Assembly: GCF_945859685.1 (NCBI RefSeq)
Contig: NC_079149.1
Location: 125,576,065-125,640,064, forward strand
Source: Eupeodes corollae
Taxonomy: Eukaryota > Arthropoda > Insecta > Diptera > Syrphidae
Reading direction: 5' to 3'
Length of the DNA stretch: 64,000 bases
Part shown: piece by piece, positions 1-10,601 of the stretch
Numbering within the stretch: position 1 is the first letter of the stretch
Layout: every line of letters begins with the position of its first letter
Notes under the pieces: model-generated
The model's input: the letters and a program-made list of their open reading frames with translations, nothing else
The model's database searches: none
What the model was told of the DNA's origin: nothing
Program-made: the position numbers and the translations under genes

Positions 1-1640
1 TAAAGGAATAATTTTTGTCCAATATAACACCTAAATCTTTTATGTTTTCTACACAAGATAATACATTATCGATCGTGTAGTCAAAGCTAATGTGGATATA
101 GGACCTATAGAAGGAGATAGCATTGCATTTTTTTATATTTAATTCTAAACAATTTAATTTACACCATTCGGAGACATGGGTAAGGTCGTCCTGTAGCAGC
201 TTGCAATCATGGAGACAATTGATTTTTAAGAAGAGTTTCAAATCATCAGCGTAAAGGAGGTATTGAGAATATTTTATCACTGTAGTTATATCATTTATAA
301 AAATATTAAAGAGGAGCGGACCCAAATGACTTCCTTGAGGAATACCTGAGCTGCATTGAATAGATCTCGAAAAAGTGTTATTTATTATGACTTTTTGAGA
401 TCTTCCCATTAGATAAGACGACAGCCAATCAAGAAGGGTAGAATGTAAACCATAAAGTTTTAATTTGTGTATTAAAGTGGAATGATCCACCGAATCAAAA
501 GCTTTACTGAAATCGGTATATATCGCATCTACTTGATTCCTACTTTCAAACGAATTTAACACATAATTTGAGAAAAGAGCTAAATTAGTTATTGTAGAAC
601 GACCGGAAACAAAGCCATGTCGGTCAGAAATATGCTCTCGGGTTATGAATTCCAATTTATTTTTTACCAGGTTCTCAAACAATTTAGGAATGGCAGACAA
701 CTTGGAAATACCACGATAGTTCTCAATTATTTTTAGGTCCAGATTTATGAATTGGCACAAGATAAGATATTTTCCATTCACTTAGAAATATACCCTGAGA
801 TAGAGATTGATTAAATATGCAATACAAAGGATAGCATAGAGACTTAGCACAATTTTTTAAGAAAAAAACGGGTATAGTTTTGGGCTTTATAGACTGGAGT
901 CCTGAATATATTTCTTCTAAACTGAGTTGTAATCCTCCGATATCAATGCTACAGGTTGAATTATCTAAGAGTGTACTATAACTGTAATTTTTAGCAGGTG
1001 AATAAACGGATTGAAAAAAGTCAGCAAATAGACAAAGTATTGATGATGTGTCTGATGCTTCAGTGTCTCCAAATGTCATTTGCTTTGGGTAGCCTGACGT
1101 ATTTCTTTTCACATTTATATATGGCCAAAACGAAGAAGTATTTGTCTTAATGTTAGTTTCAATATTCATTATATAACACTTGTGAAGGAATTTATTAAGA
1201 ACAAAAAAATCTTTGCGCAGTTTGCTAAAATTAGCGTAGTCTAAATTATCATTAGTTCGCTTAAATTTGTTAAAAGCTTTACGTCTTAAATTTTCAGATT
1301 AATTATTTGCTTGTTGTACCGTCTTCTCGAAGACGGAACGAATCTACTAAAACTGTCGAAAATAATAGACACGAAACGCGAATACTTTTGTTGAAGATTC
1401 AGATTGACAAAATTAATTGACCAATCATAATTTTCAAGAAAATTGTTAAGTTCAATGAAGTTTACCTTTTTAAAGTTAAAGAAGCTAGAACATTGCATTG
1501 ATTCATTTGATAAATACGTGTACAGTTTAAATTCAATAAATAGTTCCTTATGGTGTAGAGATTCATTAAGTAAAGAAAAGGGAACAATTGAGACTTTTGA
1601 ATTAAAAAAGTCATTACATACAAAAATTAAGTCTAACAAA
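1..1640 (-). mobile_element. Non-LTR retrotransposon (CR1/Jockey-like LINE), decayed, runs off the left edge
   Basis: Read on the minus strand, this is the middle of a LINE ORF2. At 1530-1640 the end of an APE-type endonuclease is visible (LDLIFV, then an HHKELFIEF segment). Next comes a linker (about 1170-1290), then the reverse transcriptase: fingers/palm text at 723-1169 (LEEIYSGLQSIKPKT), the DFSKAFDSVDHS motif near 485-520, GIPQGSHLGPLLFNIFIND near 300-353 and the catalytic LLYADDLKLF near 231-260. The palm continues past base 1. There is at least one frameshift near 1290 and another near 720-735, so it cannot be active. The GxPQGSxLGPLLF and YADD signatures are standard for LINE reverse transcriptases; the clade assignment (CR1/Jockey-like) is an inference. 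Confidence 0.85.
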
Positions 1641-1724
1641 TTACATATTTAAAGAATTATGAATACAATTAATTTGGTTGAGATTAAGTGAATAAAGAGA
1701 ATCAATTAAATCGAATCTATTCAT

Positions 1725-1905
1725 TAAATAATATGTCGTTACAAGTAGTTGAACAGTTCAAAGACTTGGGCGTTATATTTTAAATTCAAATTTAACTTAC
1801 ACATTAATTAAATTGCATCCAAAGCAAATTCTTTATTTGGACTCATCAAAAGAAACTCATTGGAATTTAACGACTTTTAAACGATTCAATCTTAATTCTT
1901 TTTTA
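1725..1905 (+). mobile_element. Short remnant of a LINE reverse transcriptase carboxy end
   Basis: On the plus strand the text FKDLGVIF, followed after stops by an SKFFIW...KKLIGI stretch, resembles the thumb region after the RT palm ('KDLGVIxD...LGFIKR'). It lies head to head with the minus-strand LINE at 1-1640. It has several in-frame stops and is very short, so this is a relic only. Confidence 0.4.
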
Positions 1906-3298
1906 AGTTTTGACACAAATTAAGTTTCTGAACACAACCAAAATATTTGACATTAGATTTGACAACCAACAATCATTCTGTGGCACTTCAGAACACGGAG
2001 ATTTATGGCTTAAAGGTAAACTCAAAAAAAAAAAATTCAGAACACGGAAAAATGTATTACATGACAGATCTGAGGATGTTTTGCATCGTGTGCGTCGTGA
2101 AACTTTAATTCCTACACTACAAATGACTGAAGAAATTTACAATGAGACATTGATCATGATAGAAGATATGTGTTTATTGATAGCAAATGCAGTATTGTCG
2201 TGTTTGGGAAATACAGCACCCAATCGTCATATTCACGATGCATTAATCCACGAATTGCAAAGGGAACAACAGTACGGCATTGGCCGAAACAGTGCGTACA
2301 AATGTTCTACAATTAAATCAACAACAAAGAATTGCGTACGACACTTTGATAGAAGCTGTGAAGAGCGGATCTGGTGGAATTTATTTCCTTGATGCTCCCG
2401 GAGGAACCGGAAAAACGTCCTTAATTTAATTGCTTTTGGCGAGGATCAGATCGCGAAATGATGTTGCTCTAGCGTTGGATCATCTGGAATAGCTGCGACT
2501 CTGCTAGAAGGCGGACGAACTGCGCATTCTGCCTTGAAATTACCATCAAACATGCAATTCACCGAAACACCAATTTGCAACATCGCCAAAAATAGCGCAA
2601 TGGCTAGATTCTACAGGTATGCAAATTAATTGTTTGTGATGAATGCACAATGGCCCATAAGAGGTTACTGGAGGCGCTGGACAGAACATTGAAAGATCTT
2701 CGTGACAACCAAGATATTTTCGGTGGGGCCATGATTCTGTTGTCAGGTGATTTTCGTCAGACTCTTCCAGTTATTCCCCGATCAACTGTTGCTGATGAAC
2801 CAAATGCATGTCTAAAATCATAGATCTTGTGGCAGTACGTCAAGACACTCCAATTAACAACTTACATGTGAGTATTTTTGCAACATGATGAAACTGCAAA
2901 TGTGTTTGCGAAGCAGTTGTTAGATATTGGAAATAATAAAGTTGCAATGGACACGTCGACCGGATTCATCACATTACCCACAGATTTCTCTCATCATCAC
3001 ATCACAGATTCAAAAGAGGAGCTTATTCAGCGTGTTTTCCCAGATATAGCGCAAAAGTTCAATAACAAAAATTAGTTGGGTGAAAGAGCAATATTGGAAG
3101 CGAAAAATAAAGATGTCGAGGATCTCAATGCGACCATTCAGAATTTTCTTCCAGGACAGTTGGTTTCCTTTAAATCAGTCGACACCGTTATGAACCAGGA
3201 TGACGTAGTGAACTATCCCACGGAGTTTTGAAATTCACTGGAATTGCCTGGATTACCATTTCACAATTTGAAGTTAAAAGTAGGATCAGTTGTTTATT

Positions 3299-3600
3299 AC
3301 CCGTGGCATGATGGTTAGTTCGTTGGACTGTCATGCCAGAGGTCTTGGGTTCGATCCCTGCCTATGCCATCTAAAGTCTTTTCACGGGTACTGCCTCTTG
3401 CGAGGAATTGACAAATTCTCCAAGAGTAACTCTTGTCATGAAAAAGTGCTTTCTTAATTTATCCGTTCGGATTCGGCATATAAACTGTAGGTCCCTTCCA
3501 TTCCTGATAACATTACTCGCACACAGAAATGGTTGAGAATTGTAAGTCACTAAGCCCTTGTTCCCAACGGACTGTTGTGCCACCCAATTTATTTCTTTAT
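3299..3600 (+). repeat. tRNA-derived SINE, copy 1 (most complete)
   Basis: The 5' part (3303-3370) is tRNA-like. A 7-bp acceptor-type pairing can be drawn. An A-box (TGGTTAGTTCGTTGG, 3312-3326) and a B-box (GGTTCGATCCC, 3348-3358) are present, as needed for RNA polymerase III. The anticodon-loop position reads CTGTCAT (GTC, Asp-type), but stem pairing is imperfect, so this is not a working tRNA. The body after the head (CTTTTCACGGGTACTGCC, then TGACAAATTC, then TGTTGYGCCACCCAATTTAT at the end) is shared with copies at 8738-8985, 15269-15557 and 34329-34505. It is inserted in the Helitron helicase. Confidence 0.85.
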
Positions 3601-3764
3601 AACCTTATAAATAGCCAGTATTTCAACAAAACTCTGTTTTCTAAGTAAGCAACATGATGTGTCGAAAATAATAATAAAACTTCATTAAAAAAAATTCTTT
3701 TTTATTCAATAAGCTTTGTTTGTTTTGAAATTAATTTATAAAAAAGTTTAGGTCTTTTATTTAT

Positions 3765-3800
3765 CAATTGAGGCAGTACGAAGTCCGCCGGGTCAGCTAA
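3765..3800 (+). other. Helitron 3' terminus
   Basis: AAGTCCGCCGGGTCAG is followed by CTAA and then T. A short GC-rich self-complementary stretch sits just upstream of a CTRR end, the canonical Helitron 3' signature. The next repeat family begins immediately after it. Confidence 0.65.
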
Positions 3801-4219
3801 TATAATATAAAATGTAATTCAAGTCTCTAGCGTTATTGGTTCTTAGGATATTTAGGGTTAACCAAAATTTTCAACTTTTTTTTAAATTACTATGGTAAAA
3901 AAAACACCCAAGCAATTTTTTTGGGATTCCTTTCTGCATTATTATCTATATAAAACAATTTATTTGAAGTCGATATCTTTACTGGTTCTTGAGCTATGTA
4001 TGACGAAAAAACGTCGAGAACATACGTACACATCACGCAACCACAGACATCTATCTAAAGAAAATTATTTAGAATCTAGGGACCTTGAAACATCGAGAAA
4101 TGTCAAAACTTTCAATTTGACAATTCGGACTTTAGGGACCTTGAAACATCGAGAAATGTCAAAATTTTCAATTTGACAATTCGGACCGATTACAATAACT
4201 TCTTATGGGAAGTTAAGAA
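3801..4219 (-). repeat. Dispersed repeat family R, copy 1 (inverted)
   Basis: Read on the minus strand it starts with TTAACTTCCCATAAGAAGTT and contains GACATTTCTCGATG and GGTTAACCCTAAATATCCTA. The same order of motifs occurs on the plus strand at 47095-47450 and, more diverged, at 53104-53370; a fragment lies at 23440-23510. Inside it a 56-bp segment is tandemly duplicated (4079-4134 and 4135-4190) with few differences, visible as GGGACCTTGAAACATCGAGA occurring twice. The ORF covering it (3892-4176) has no protein features. Confidence 0.7.
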
Positions 4220-5848
4220 ACCAGCACATTGACAACAATAGTTAATTTTAATTAATAAACTTAATCCTATTTATAATTCACAACTGAAATTAAAAACGGG
4301 AATACACAAAAATAGACAACAGGCCAACATGTTATACGTAAATGTGTACCATAAATTTATTACTATATCTACTTAATTAATAATTCAAAGCTTCATCTGT
4401 AAACATTTTAATGAATTTTTCATTTTATTCGATCTTGATAAAAAATTAATTTAAATAAATCAATGTAAAACGTGTTGAAATATTATAATTATTATTAAAT
4501 TCTTTTTTCAATTAAAAAGAATTCTTAAAGAATGCCTATACTATCTTATTGACCTTGAATAAAATGAATTCATCTTATCAAAGGTAAAAAATTAAAGACA
4601 AATCATCATTAGATTGACAAATACAACAAAAAAAATACTATCTATATAAAGTTGACCCTTAATTATTGTTATCTTGAACTTAGATTTCCACTCAATTAAA
4701 TTCAAAAGAATTTTTACAAGCATCACGTTTTTTCAAAGCAAATCTTATTTAAAAAAATATTTCTTCGTAAGCGATTAAATTTGCACTCTCAGAAATAATT
4801 ATAGATAGGTGTGGATCTAGAAAATCTAATGACTAGTCTCTAATGCAAATCTGGCTTCATATATAAATGCACATGCACCGAAATGATTTGTTTTTCCCTT
4901 CCAAGAATAAGTGAAATACAATTCTCGTCATAATCCACACGAAGCACAAATGAAAAATAATATTTCAAGCAATTATAAATTAAATTAAGATGGACGTTTT
5001 TTCATAATGCGACACCCAATTCTAAACTAAAGATTTTAAATTCTCAGAAAAATTAATTCTAATAATTTCACAATTCAAAAATGTATAAATATGATTCTAT
5101 GAGACCACATGCTATCAACAAGTTTCAAAATAATTCGCTCAGATCATGATCTTGAACAACATTAAGGCAGAACTTCTTGCGCCATCGCCACATCAAAATC
5201 AAATCACATGTGCTGGGGTCTTGGGTACATAATTATGTACATACTTTAATGTTTATCAAGGCACTTCAAAAATTGTGTCCCTAAGTTCAATGCTCCAAGT
5301 TCAATTTAGCACAACGGCAGACAAATAAAAACAGAAAACAATTAAAACATAAAATCATGAATTTTAAAAGTGATGCAATAATAATTTTAATATTGATAAA
5401 TATGTTCACTCAACATTATTTAAAAAACCAACGATCAACAAAAATCAAAACAACAACAAAAAAATAAAAAGAATTCATAAAAGAAAAACGAAGAACAAAC
5501 TTCGAAAGAAAGAAGACGACAAAATTGAATACAATCGACCCACGAGCGAGCACGACAAATGCAGTGCTCATCATCACCATTGTCGTTATAAGTTAACATA
5601 ATTTTTTAAGACTCAATAGTCCCCTCGTGCCCTCAGGGTATTTAAGATAAGACTCCGTCAGACGACGACGACGCGACACGGGACAGAATTGGAGCAAGAT
5701 CAACACAACAAACAACAAAAAAAAAGGAAGGAACCGGTGTAAAGAGGCAATAAATTCCAAAAAGCTATGTTTTGGCATAACTAAAACAACAATAAAAATG
5801 CGTAGGTAGGAACACATATTTTCAATGTTTCAAAAACTCAAAACTCAC
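4220..5848. other. AT-rich non-coding DNA, probably sulfotransferase intron
   Basis: No coding segment or repeat was recognised here. It lies directly downstream (minus strand) of the sulfotransferase exon 1 donor, so it should be intronic. The next exon of that gene, expected to begin with the VACTNWK part of the PAPS-binding motif, was not found between here and base 1. Confidence 0.4.
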
Positions 5849-6127
5849 CTTGGGAACATAACAATACATAAATTTATGCTCGGGATCCACGATCATATGT
5901 TCCATTTGTTCCTCGGTTAGATCTTCAAAAGTCTGCGTACTGTATCCCATAGTTTCGCACATTTTTTGCAGATATTCCTGCCTTTGGATGTTTATGGTCT
6001 GAGTCAGTTCCAGACCATGCTTGGTGATCTTAACGTTATAATTGTCGGCATCGTCGAAGCATTGCACTCCCGATATTAGCGCCACTGTTAGGATTACAAC
6101 ACTGGTAATCCTATTGCGTAGGATCAT
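5849..6127 (-). CDS. Carbohydrate sulfotransferase (CHST11/12-like), first coding exon only
   Basis: The ATG at 6127 opens 93 codons ending at a consensus donor, AAG|GTGAGT, with the exon boundary at 5849 (phase 0). The product starts with a hydrophobic signal or signal-anchor segment (MILRNRITSVVILTVALISG, residues 1-20), as in Golgi type II sulfotransferases. It then has RQEYLQKMCETMG and ends in HMIVDPEHKFMYCYVPK. In chondroitin 4-sulfotransferases and HNK-1-type enzymes, the IVD-x-(K/E)H-x3-YCYVPK text is followed directly by VACTNWKR, the 5'-phosphosulfate (PAPS)-binding loop. Here the exon stops right at VPK, so the next exon should supply that loop. The enzyme family transfers sulfate from PAPS to chondroitin/dermatan or related glycans. 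The rest of the gene is not in this window. The start codon context (ACGATGA, A at -3) is good. The gene starts 179 bp after the SNRNP25-like stop codon on the same strand. Confidence 0.75.
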
Positions 6128-6252
6128 CGTTGTTTTAATGAAAATCTTATGTCGTCGGCGGCGGCGGCTGAGTCGTCGTTTCCGGCGGCAGCGTCAGCGT
6201 CGTCCGGTAATGTTAAGCGAATCAAGAGTTCTGCGAAATGCACGGTTAACAT
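6124..6252 (-). promoter_or_regulatory. Upstream ORF overlapping the sulfotransferase start codon
   Basis: On the minus strand an ATG at 6252-6250 opens 42 codons. The TGA (6126-6124) overlaps the sulfotransferase ATG as ATGA. Its second half is rich in GCC and GAC codons (Ala/Asp), within a GC-rich leader. Such an overlap would allow termination-reinitiation or repress the main ORF. The effect is an inference; the overlap is read directly from the sequence. Confidence 0.5.
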
Positions 6253-6306
6253 TGATAATAGGCGGGTTTTAAGTGTGTCGTGGATTGTGCGAGGACGCTC
6301 TAGCCT

Positions 6307-6738
6307 CTAGCTACGTTGCCTCTGTCGACCAAAGTAGTTTTCGCGTTTAACAAATCGCAGCACCGACTTGTGACCGATACCGAAGTCACTTAACAACTGA
6401 CGGCCGTCTGTGTCTGGCAGGGTTTGAGAGTTCGACTTCGATTTTGATGGGTCTTGCTCTTTGTTGTATGTTATTGCCTCACCCAGGCAATAAGCTCTCC
6501 AAAGAAAACGCCACGATGGATTACTACGTTGATGGGGTCTTCCTGAGCGTGGTGCTGGTGCTGCTATTAAAGCACCGTCACTAATTCGCCGTGGAGGTGT
6601 GTCGGAAGAGCTTTTTTTAGTGTCTGCTACTCTTTCGAGATCGCTTGTTGAAGTTGTTTTTCTACGTTGTTGGAGTAAATTTGCTGTGCGTTCGATTGCT
6701 CTCTTCAAATTTGCTATGGTCGGATCTTTCTGGGGTAG
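6307..6738 (-). CDS. SNRNP25: SNRNP25-like (U11/U12 snRNP 25 kDa) exon 3, carboxy-terminal
   Basis: The acceptor is a clear pyrimidine tract ending in TTTTTATAG, followed by CTACCCCAG, with the exon starting at 6738 in phase 0. It encodes 143 residues to the TAG at 6309-6307. The first part, LPQKDPTIANLKRAIERTAN, matches the family segment VVQNATVLDLKKAIQRYVQ. A Ser/Arg/Pro-rich insert of about 45 residues follows. Then NPSWRFLWRAYCLGEAITYN matches the family ISWxYVWRTYxLxxxGEKL, and QLLSDFGIGHKSVLRFVKR matches KLRDYGIRNRDEVSFIKKLR. These are the last strands of the ubiquitin-like fold. The insert and a basic tail (GRQRQRS) make it longer than the 132-residue human protein. Confidence 0.8.
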   Translation of the reverse strand, partial: LPQKDPTIANLKRAIERTANLLQQRRKTTSTSDLERVADTKKSSSDTPPRRISDGALIAAPAPRSGRPHQRSNPSWRFLWRAYCLGEAITYNKEQDPSKSKSNSQTLPDTDGRQLLSDFGIGHKSVLRFVKRENYFGRQRQRS

Positions 6739-8279
6739 CTATAAAAACAAACAAGAAGAAATAAGTATAGTTTTAGACAAGATCTTAAAGTTCACTAGGT
6801 ATAAGATTGGATTAGGTGGATAGGTTAAAAAATAAATAAATGCCTCTACCTCAAGGTGTCCATGAACTTGAAACTGAAAGCTGGAAGTCTTGTTTTTTTT
6901 TAACTTTTGACCGCCAAACATGAATTTTTATTTTATTAAAAAAATAACTTTTAATATTCAGTTATCTGTTATTTGATGAATATTTAATTGAAAAGACTCA
7001 ATGGGTGTTTGATTTTATCAATCAATGACGAGTTTGATCAATTAGTAATATTTATATGTGAATATTTTAAATGCATTTGGAAAATCCGTTGGTTCCAGCA
7101 AGATAATGACTAGACTTGAATTAAAAATAATTAAAGAGAAAAGTCAGCTAGTAAAAGAAAGGTGTTGAGTACGATGACTGAAAGGCCGGTTATAAATTCC
7201 TTAGAATTTGAAATTTCATATAAAAATTGAAATTATAAAGTAATGTATAGAAAAACGTATTAAATTGTAATTTTAGCAGCTTGATGGGGCTTTAAATTGT
7301 TATAAACTAAAATTTGTGGTTTTTATATGGTACCTGATATTAAATTGCTCACTTAATCGTTTTTCATGTAGAAAATCAACTCAAGATGTTTAATAATACA
7401 AATTTTGTTTATACTCGTGTTCAAAGTAAGAAAATGTCTGTCTCAGCTTAAAATCTTATTTTTAAGATAATTAATTACCTACATTTTTGATTATGTAATT
7501 TTAAAGTTATGATAATTTAGAAACGAAAATTGTTATGTACTCGTATATGTCGTGATTTTCTTTGGCTTATAGTCACTGAAATTAAGATTTCTTTTGATTG
7601 TAGACAAGAAATTGCTCATAAAAACAAAAACTAAAGCCTAATTAAATACCAAAAGCTTAAATATTTGTTACTAACAGTGGAAGACTTTGTTTTAAAATAT
7701 AAACTAAATCACTTGTTCATTTAAAACGGTATCATTGTTGAAAAATTAAAAATAAGCTTAGAAAAAGTTCTGGTTTAAATAAAGTACTTTTTTTTAGTAA
7801 AACTTAACGAAGTTTTTAAATCTCGAAACACAGTTTTTAATGACGAAAATCAATGGTAGCCTTGATGTGCCAGTTATCAATAGAAAAAGGCGAAATTGTT
7901 TGAAAGTAATTGTTGTTTTTGTAACGCATCCGTCGTCTAAAAAACGTTATCAAGTCAACTTTCTGACAAAAATATAAAGATAATCTTAAACATTTTAAAT
8001 TATTAAAAATTAGCATCATGTCATAACTTTTGAGAATTTCCAAAGCATTACACATTCGCGCAGTACGAAAGAAGAACAAATATCTTTACTTGACAGTACG
8101 ACCGAAGCTTGAGGCACGAGTATACTAGTGGAATTATTTAAGGTGAAAAATGCAAGTGGCTGTTTGACTAGAGCATAACATGCTAAACTAACGGTTAAAC
8201 AAGAGTGAGACAAGAGGAATTATCACGGTTTTGACGTAAACGAATCAAATATGTTATCATTTTAAGGGCTTTTGTTTTA
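6739..8279. other. AT-rich intronic DNA, no recognised feature
   Basis: This is the 3' part of SNRNP25 intron 2. The stretch just before the acceptor holds the pyrimidine tract (about 6739-6760 on the minus strand). Beyond that I see no coding, inverted or tandem structure; the short ORFs here have no protein character. Confidence 0.5.
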
Positions 8280-8690
8280 TTACTTTCCCAAAGCCCTAAG
8301 TCGGTAACAGGAGTTATTCTCAAGCTTTGGACCTATATATTTTCTATAGTTTCAATTTTCGCCAATGAATAGAGGCATTGATTTTTCGCTGCCTTACATT
8401 CTAAACGATTTGCATTTCTTAATTAACACAATAAGATCAAGATCTGAACTTAATGAATTTATCATACTTTGCTTTTTAAGATCTAAAACCAACTCAGGGT
8501 ATTGAATCAAAGAAAAAAACGAATATGAAAAGATGAGTTCAAAGTTTTAGAAAACAGAATATGAATGAAAGAGATGAAAGAGAGAAAGAGGATAGGAGAC
8601 ATGACAGAGCTCTGGGGCACACCAACGATCATTTCTAGAGTGTCACCTTCGAAGCCATCTAACACGACTTTTATTTAAAGAAAAGAAAGG
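8280..8690 (-). mobile_element. Decayed LINE reverse transcriptase fragment
   Basis: On the minus strand KVVLDGFEGDTLEMIVGVPQ (8680-8620) leads into SSVMSPILFLSF, a degraded GVPQGSVLSPxLFLLF motif. It is followed in broken frames by INSLSSDLDLI and a GENTIENI segment, the order expected after the RT palm. The YADD core is lost. The family style resembles the LINE whose 3' tail lies at 10750-11015. Confidence 0.55.
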
Positions 8691-8737
8691 TAAATTCTTA
8701 TCTAATGAAAAAGGGGTTTCATCTAAACCCTTTCCTT

Positions 8738-8985
8738 CCCGTGCCACCTAAAGCTTTTTCACGAGTACTGCCTCTTGCCAAGAATTGACAAATCATGCAA
8801 AGGTAATTCTTATTATGAAAAGTGATTTTTTTTTTTTAAATGTCCGTTCGGATTTGGCATAAATACTGCAGGTACCCTCAATCCCTAAATTGATTAGCAC
8901 ACGGGAATAGTTGTGGATAATTAGTCGCTAGGTGTAGTTTTTTATGGACTGTTGCGCCATCTAATGTTTTTAATTTTTTAATTCT
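8738..8985 (+). repeat. tRNA-derived SINE, copy 2 (head-less)
   Basis: It starts at CCCGTGCCACCTAAAGC, just after where the tRNA-like head would end. It then matches the SINE body: TTTTCACGAGTACTGCCTCT, TGTCCGTTCGGAT, and GGACTGTTGCGCCATCTAAT at the end. It is more diverged than copy 1 and the A- and B-boxes are missing. Confidence 0.75.
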
Positions 8986-10600
8986 TATTTTAAGAAAAAA
9001 TAATAATAAAGTTAATAATAAAATATATTATTCGGTATTCTGAATCTCTACTGTATTACCTACCACGTCGAAATTTTAAATGAAATACTCAAAATTTATT
9101 ACAAAAATGTTGATGATAAAAATAATGTACATATGTACATACATGAATAATTGGAGCACTACCCATTATTTAGTTTCATTCATTTATGCAAGATGGTCAT
9201 TAAAAAAAAGGAAATAAAACTTTCAGGTTTTTAAGCCTTTTTTTCGTTAAAAATAGACAAGTGAGTAAAATAACAACAAAAATGATAACCTCATAATACT
9301 TATGACAGACTGAAAAGACAAACATTTTATACTTCTTATAAACATATTCGTACATTTTATTTGTGTACAGAAAAGAAAAGTATTATTTTCAATCCATAAA
9401 GCTTTTGGAATGGAGTTTCACATTGAATACAAATATCACAATCAGAATGGCAATAAATGTAACTGATCAACGTTTGAACTCTATTTAATTGATTCGAATG
9501 TAAATTGATCATAATTAGGTTCACATCGTTGTACAATCAGTGTTGCCGTAGTAATATTTTCTATTCATTTGAAAATTATTGATGAATATTTTTATTTCGT
9601 GACACGATATTTTAAACTTCAGAACCATAATTTTATCGATGTTATAAAAGAATTTATTTGAAAGAAGTTGATTTTTAGCAAATATTGGATGATTTTGCGT
9701 TAACCAAATAAAACTAATTTTGAAAGCTTAATTAAATTATATGGATCTAATTTTATGTATCTTCCGTTCCAAGGGAAAAATCTCTAAGTTTAAAATATGT
9801 GATATTAAAAAAAAAGTTTCAAAAATATGTATGAAGTTACACCCTTTCAAAAAACATTGGGATATGAGCTCAAATTAATTTAAATTTTTTAGCAATTAAC
9901 TATAGTTTAAAATTAAGAACAATCTGTAATTTTAATAATTTTCCACATATTTTAAGAAAATTCATTTGCAATGTAGCCGAAATTGTTGCTTATGCACAAT
10001 ACTGTATTTTCGGCCACTTGTAGCGAATTTAAAAAAAGTTGTTGGTAGTTTTATGTTAAGTTTACTTATGCAACTAAATAATTTCTTTATTTAATAAATG
10101 CCTTTTTTTAAAAGAATATTTGCTTGCTCTTTCATTTTTGTTTGGTTGACAAATTTTTTTTATATAAGAAACTTAGCAAAATATATCATGATATGTATCT
10201 TAAAAGCTCAACCCAAAGAAAATATATGTGGATACAAATAATTTCTGTTTTAAATCTTAATTAATAATCTCATTGGGTCATATTCAAAGTCATATTTTAA
10301 GCACGGTGGATTTGGCTAAAGTGGTAAGTGATGGTCATATTTTTCATATAGTCAAATTGATTATCACCGAGGTTTCTGTCTGTGGAAGATGATTCAACTG
10401 AATTAAACCATTTACGATTAAAATTGTTAAAATTAATGTTTACTGTGGTAAGAATTTAAAGTGGTTCCTTCCATACATCTCAATAAAAGTCGAAAGCTTT
10501 GTCGGGCACAAGAATGTTTCGTTTTTTAACGAAAAAAAAGTAACTGAGAAAATATTGCAGTCGTTTGAGTAAGTGTCTGGTAGCTTTATTCACATTGCGA
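8986..10600. other. AT-rich intronic DNA, no recognised gene
   Basis: A small TACAT/TGTA alternating run lies at 9125-9160. A GTG|GTAAGT donor-like site at about 10321-10330 has no convincing exon in front of it. Otherwise nothing is recognised. Confidence 0.45.
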
Positions 10601-10601
10601 C

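Larger units (their letters stand above)
1910..3800 (+). mobile_element. Helitron remnant with Pif1-like helicase pseudogene and recognisable 3' end
   Basis: The plus strand encodes a broken Pif1-like helicase as found in animal Helitrons. An open stretch at 1910-2392 leads into the Walker A motif APGGTGKT (2394-2417). Further on, in shifted frames, are the helicase motif SGDFRQTLPVI (about 2740-2780), a TLQLTTYM-like segment near 2850, FITLPTDF (2960-2985) and the terminal FHNLKLKVGS segment (3260-3290). There are many stops and frame changes. A SINE (3299-3600) interrupts the element. After the SINE it resumes and ends in AAGTCCGCCGGGTCAGCTAA (3781-3800), which has the CTRR terminus and preceding GC-rich hairpin expected of Helitrons, with the target T directly after. 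The Rep domain and 5' TC end are not recognised, so the left boundary is approximate. Confidence 0.75.

Noticed and set aside
3303..3370. A tRNA gene
   Set aside because: The A- and B-boxes are clear, but stems are imperfect, and the segment is always followed by the same non-tRNA body at other loci. It is the head of a SINE.
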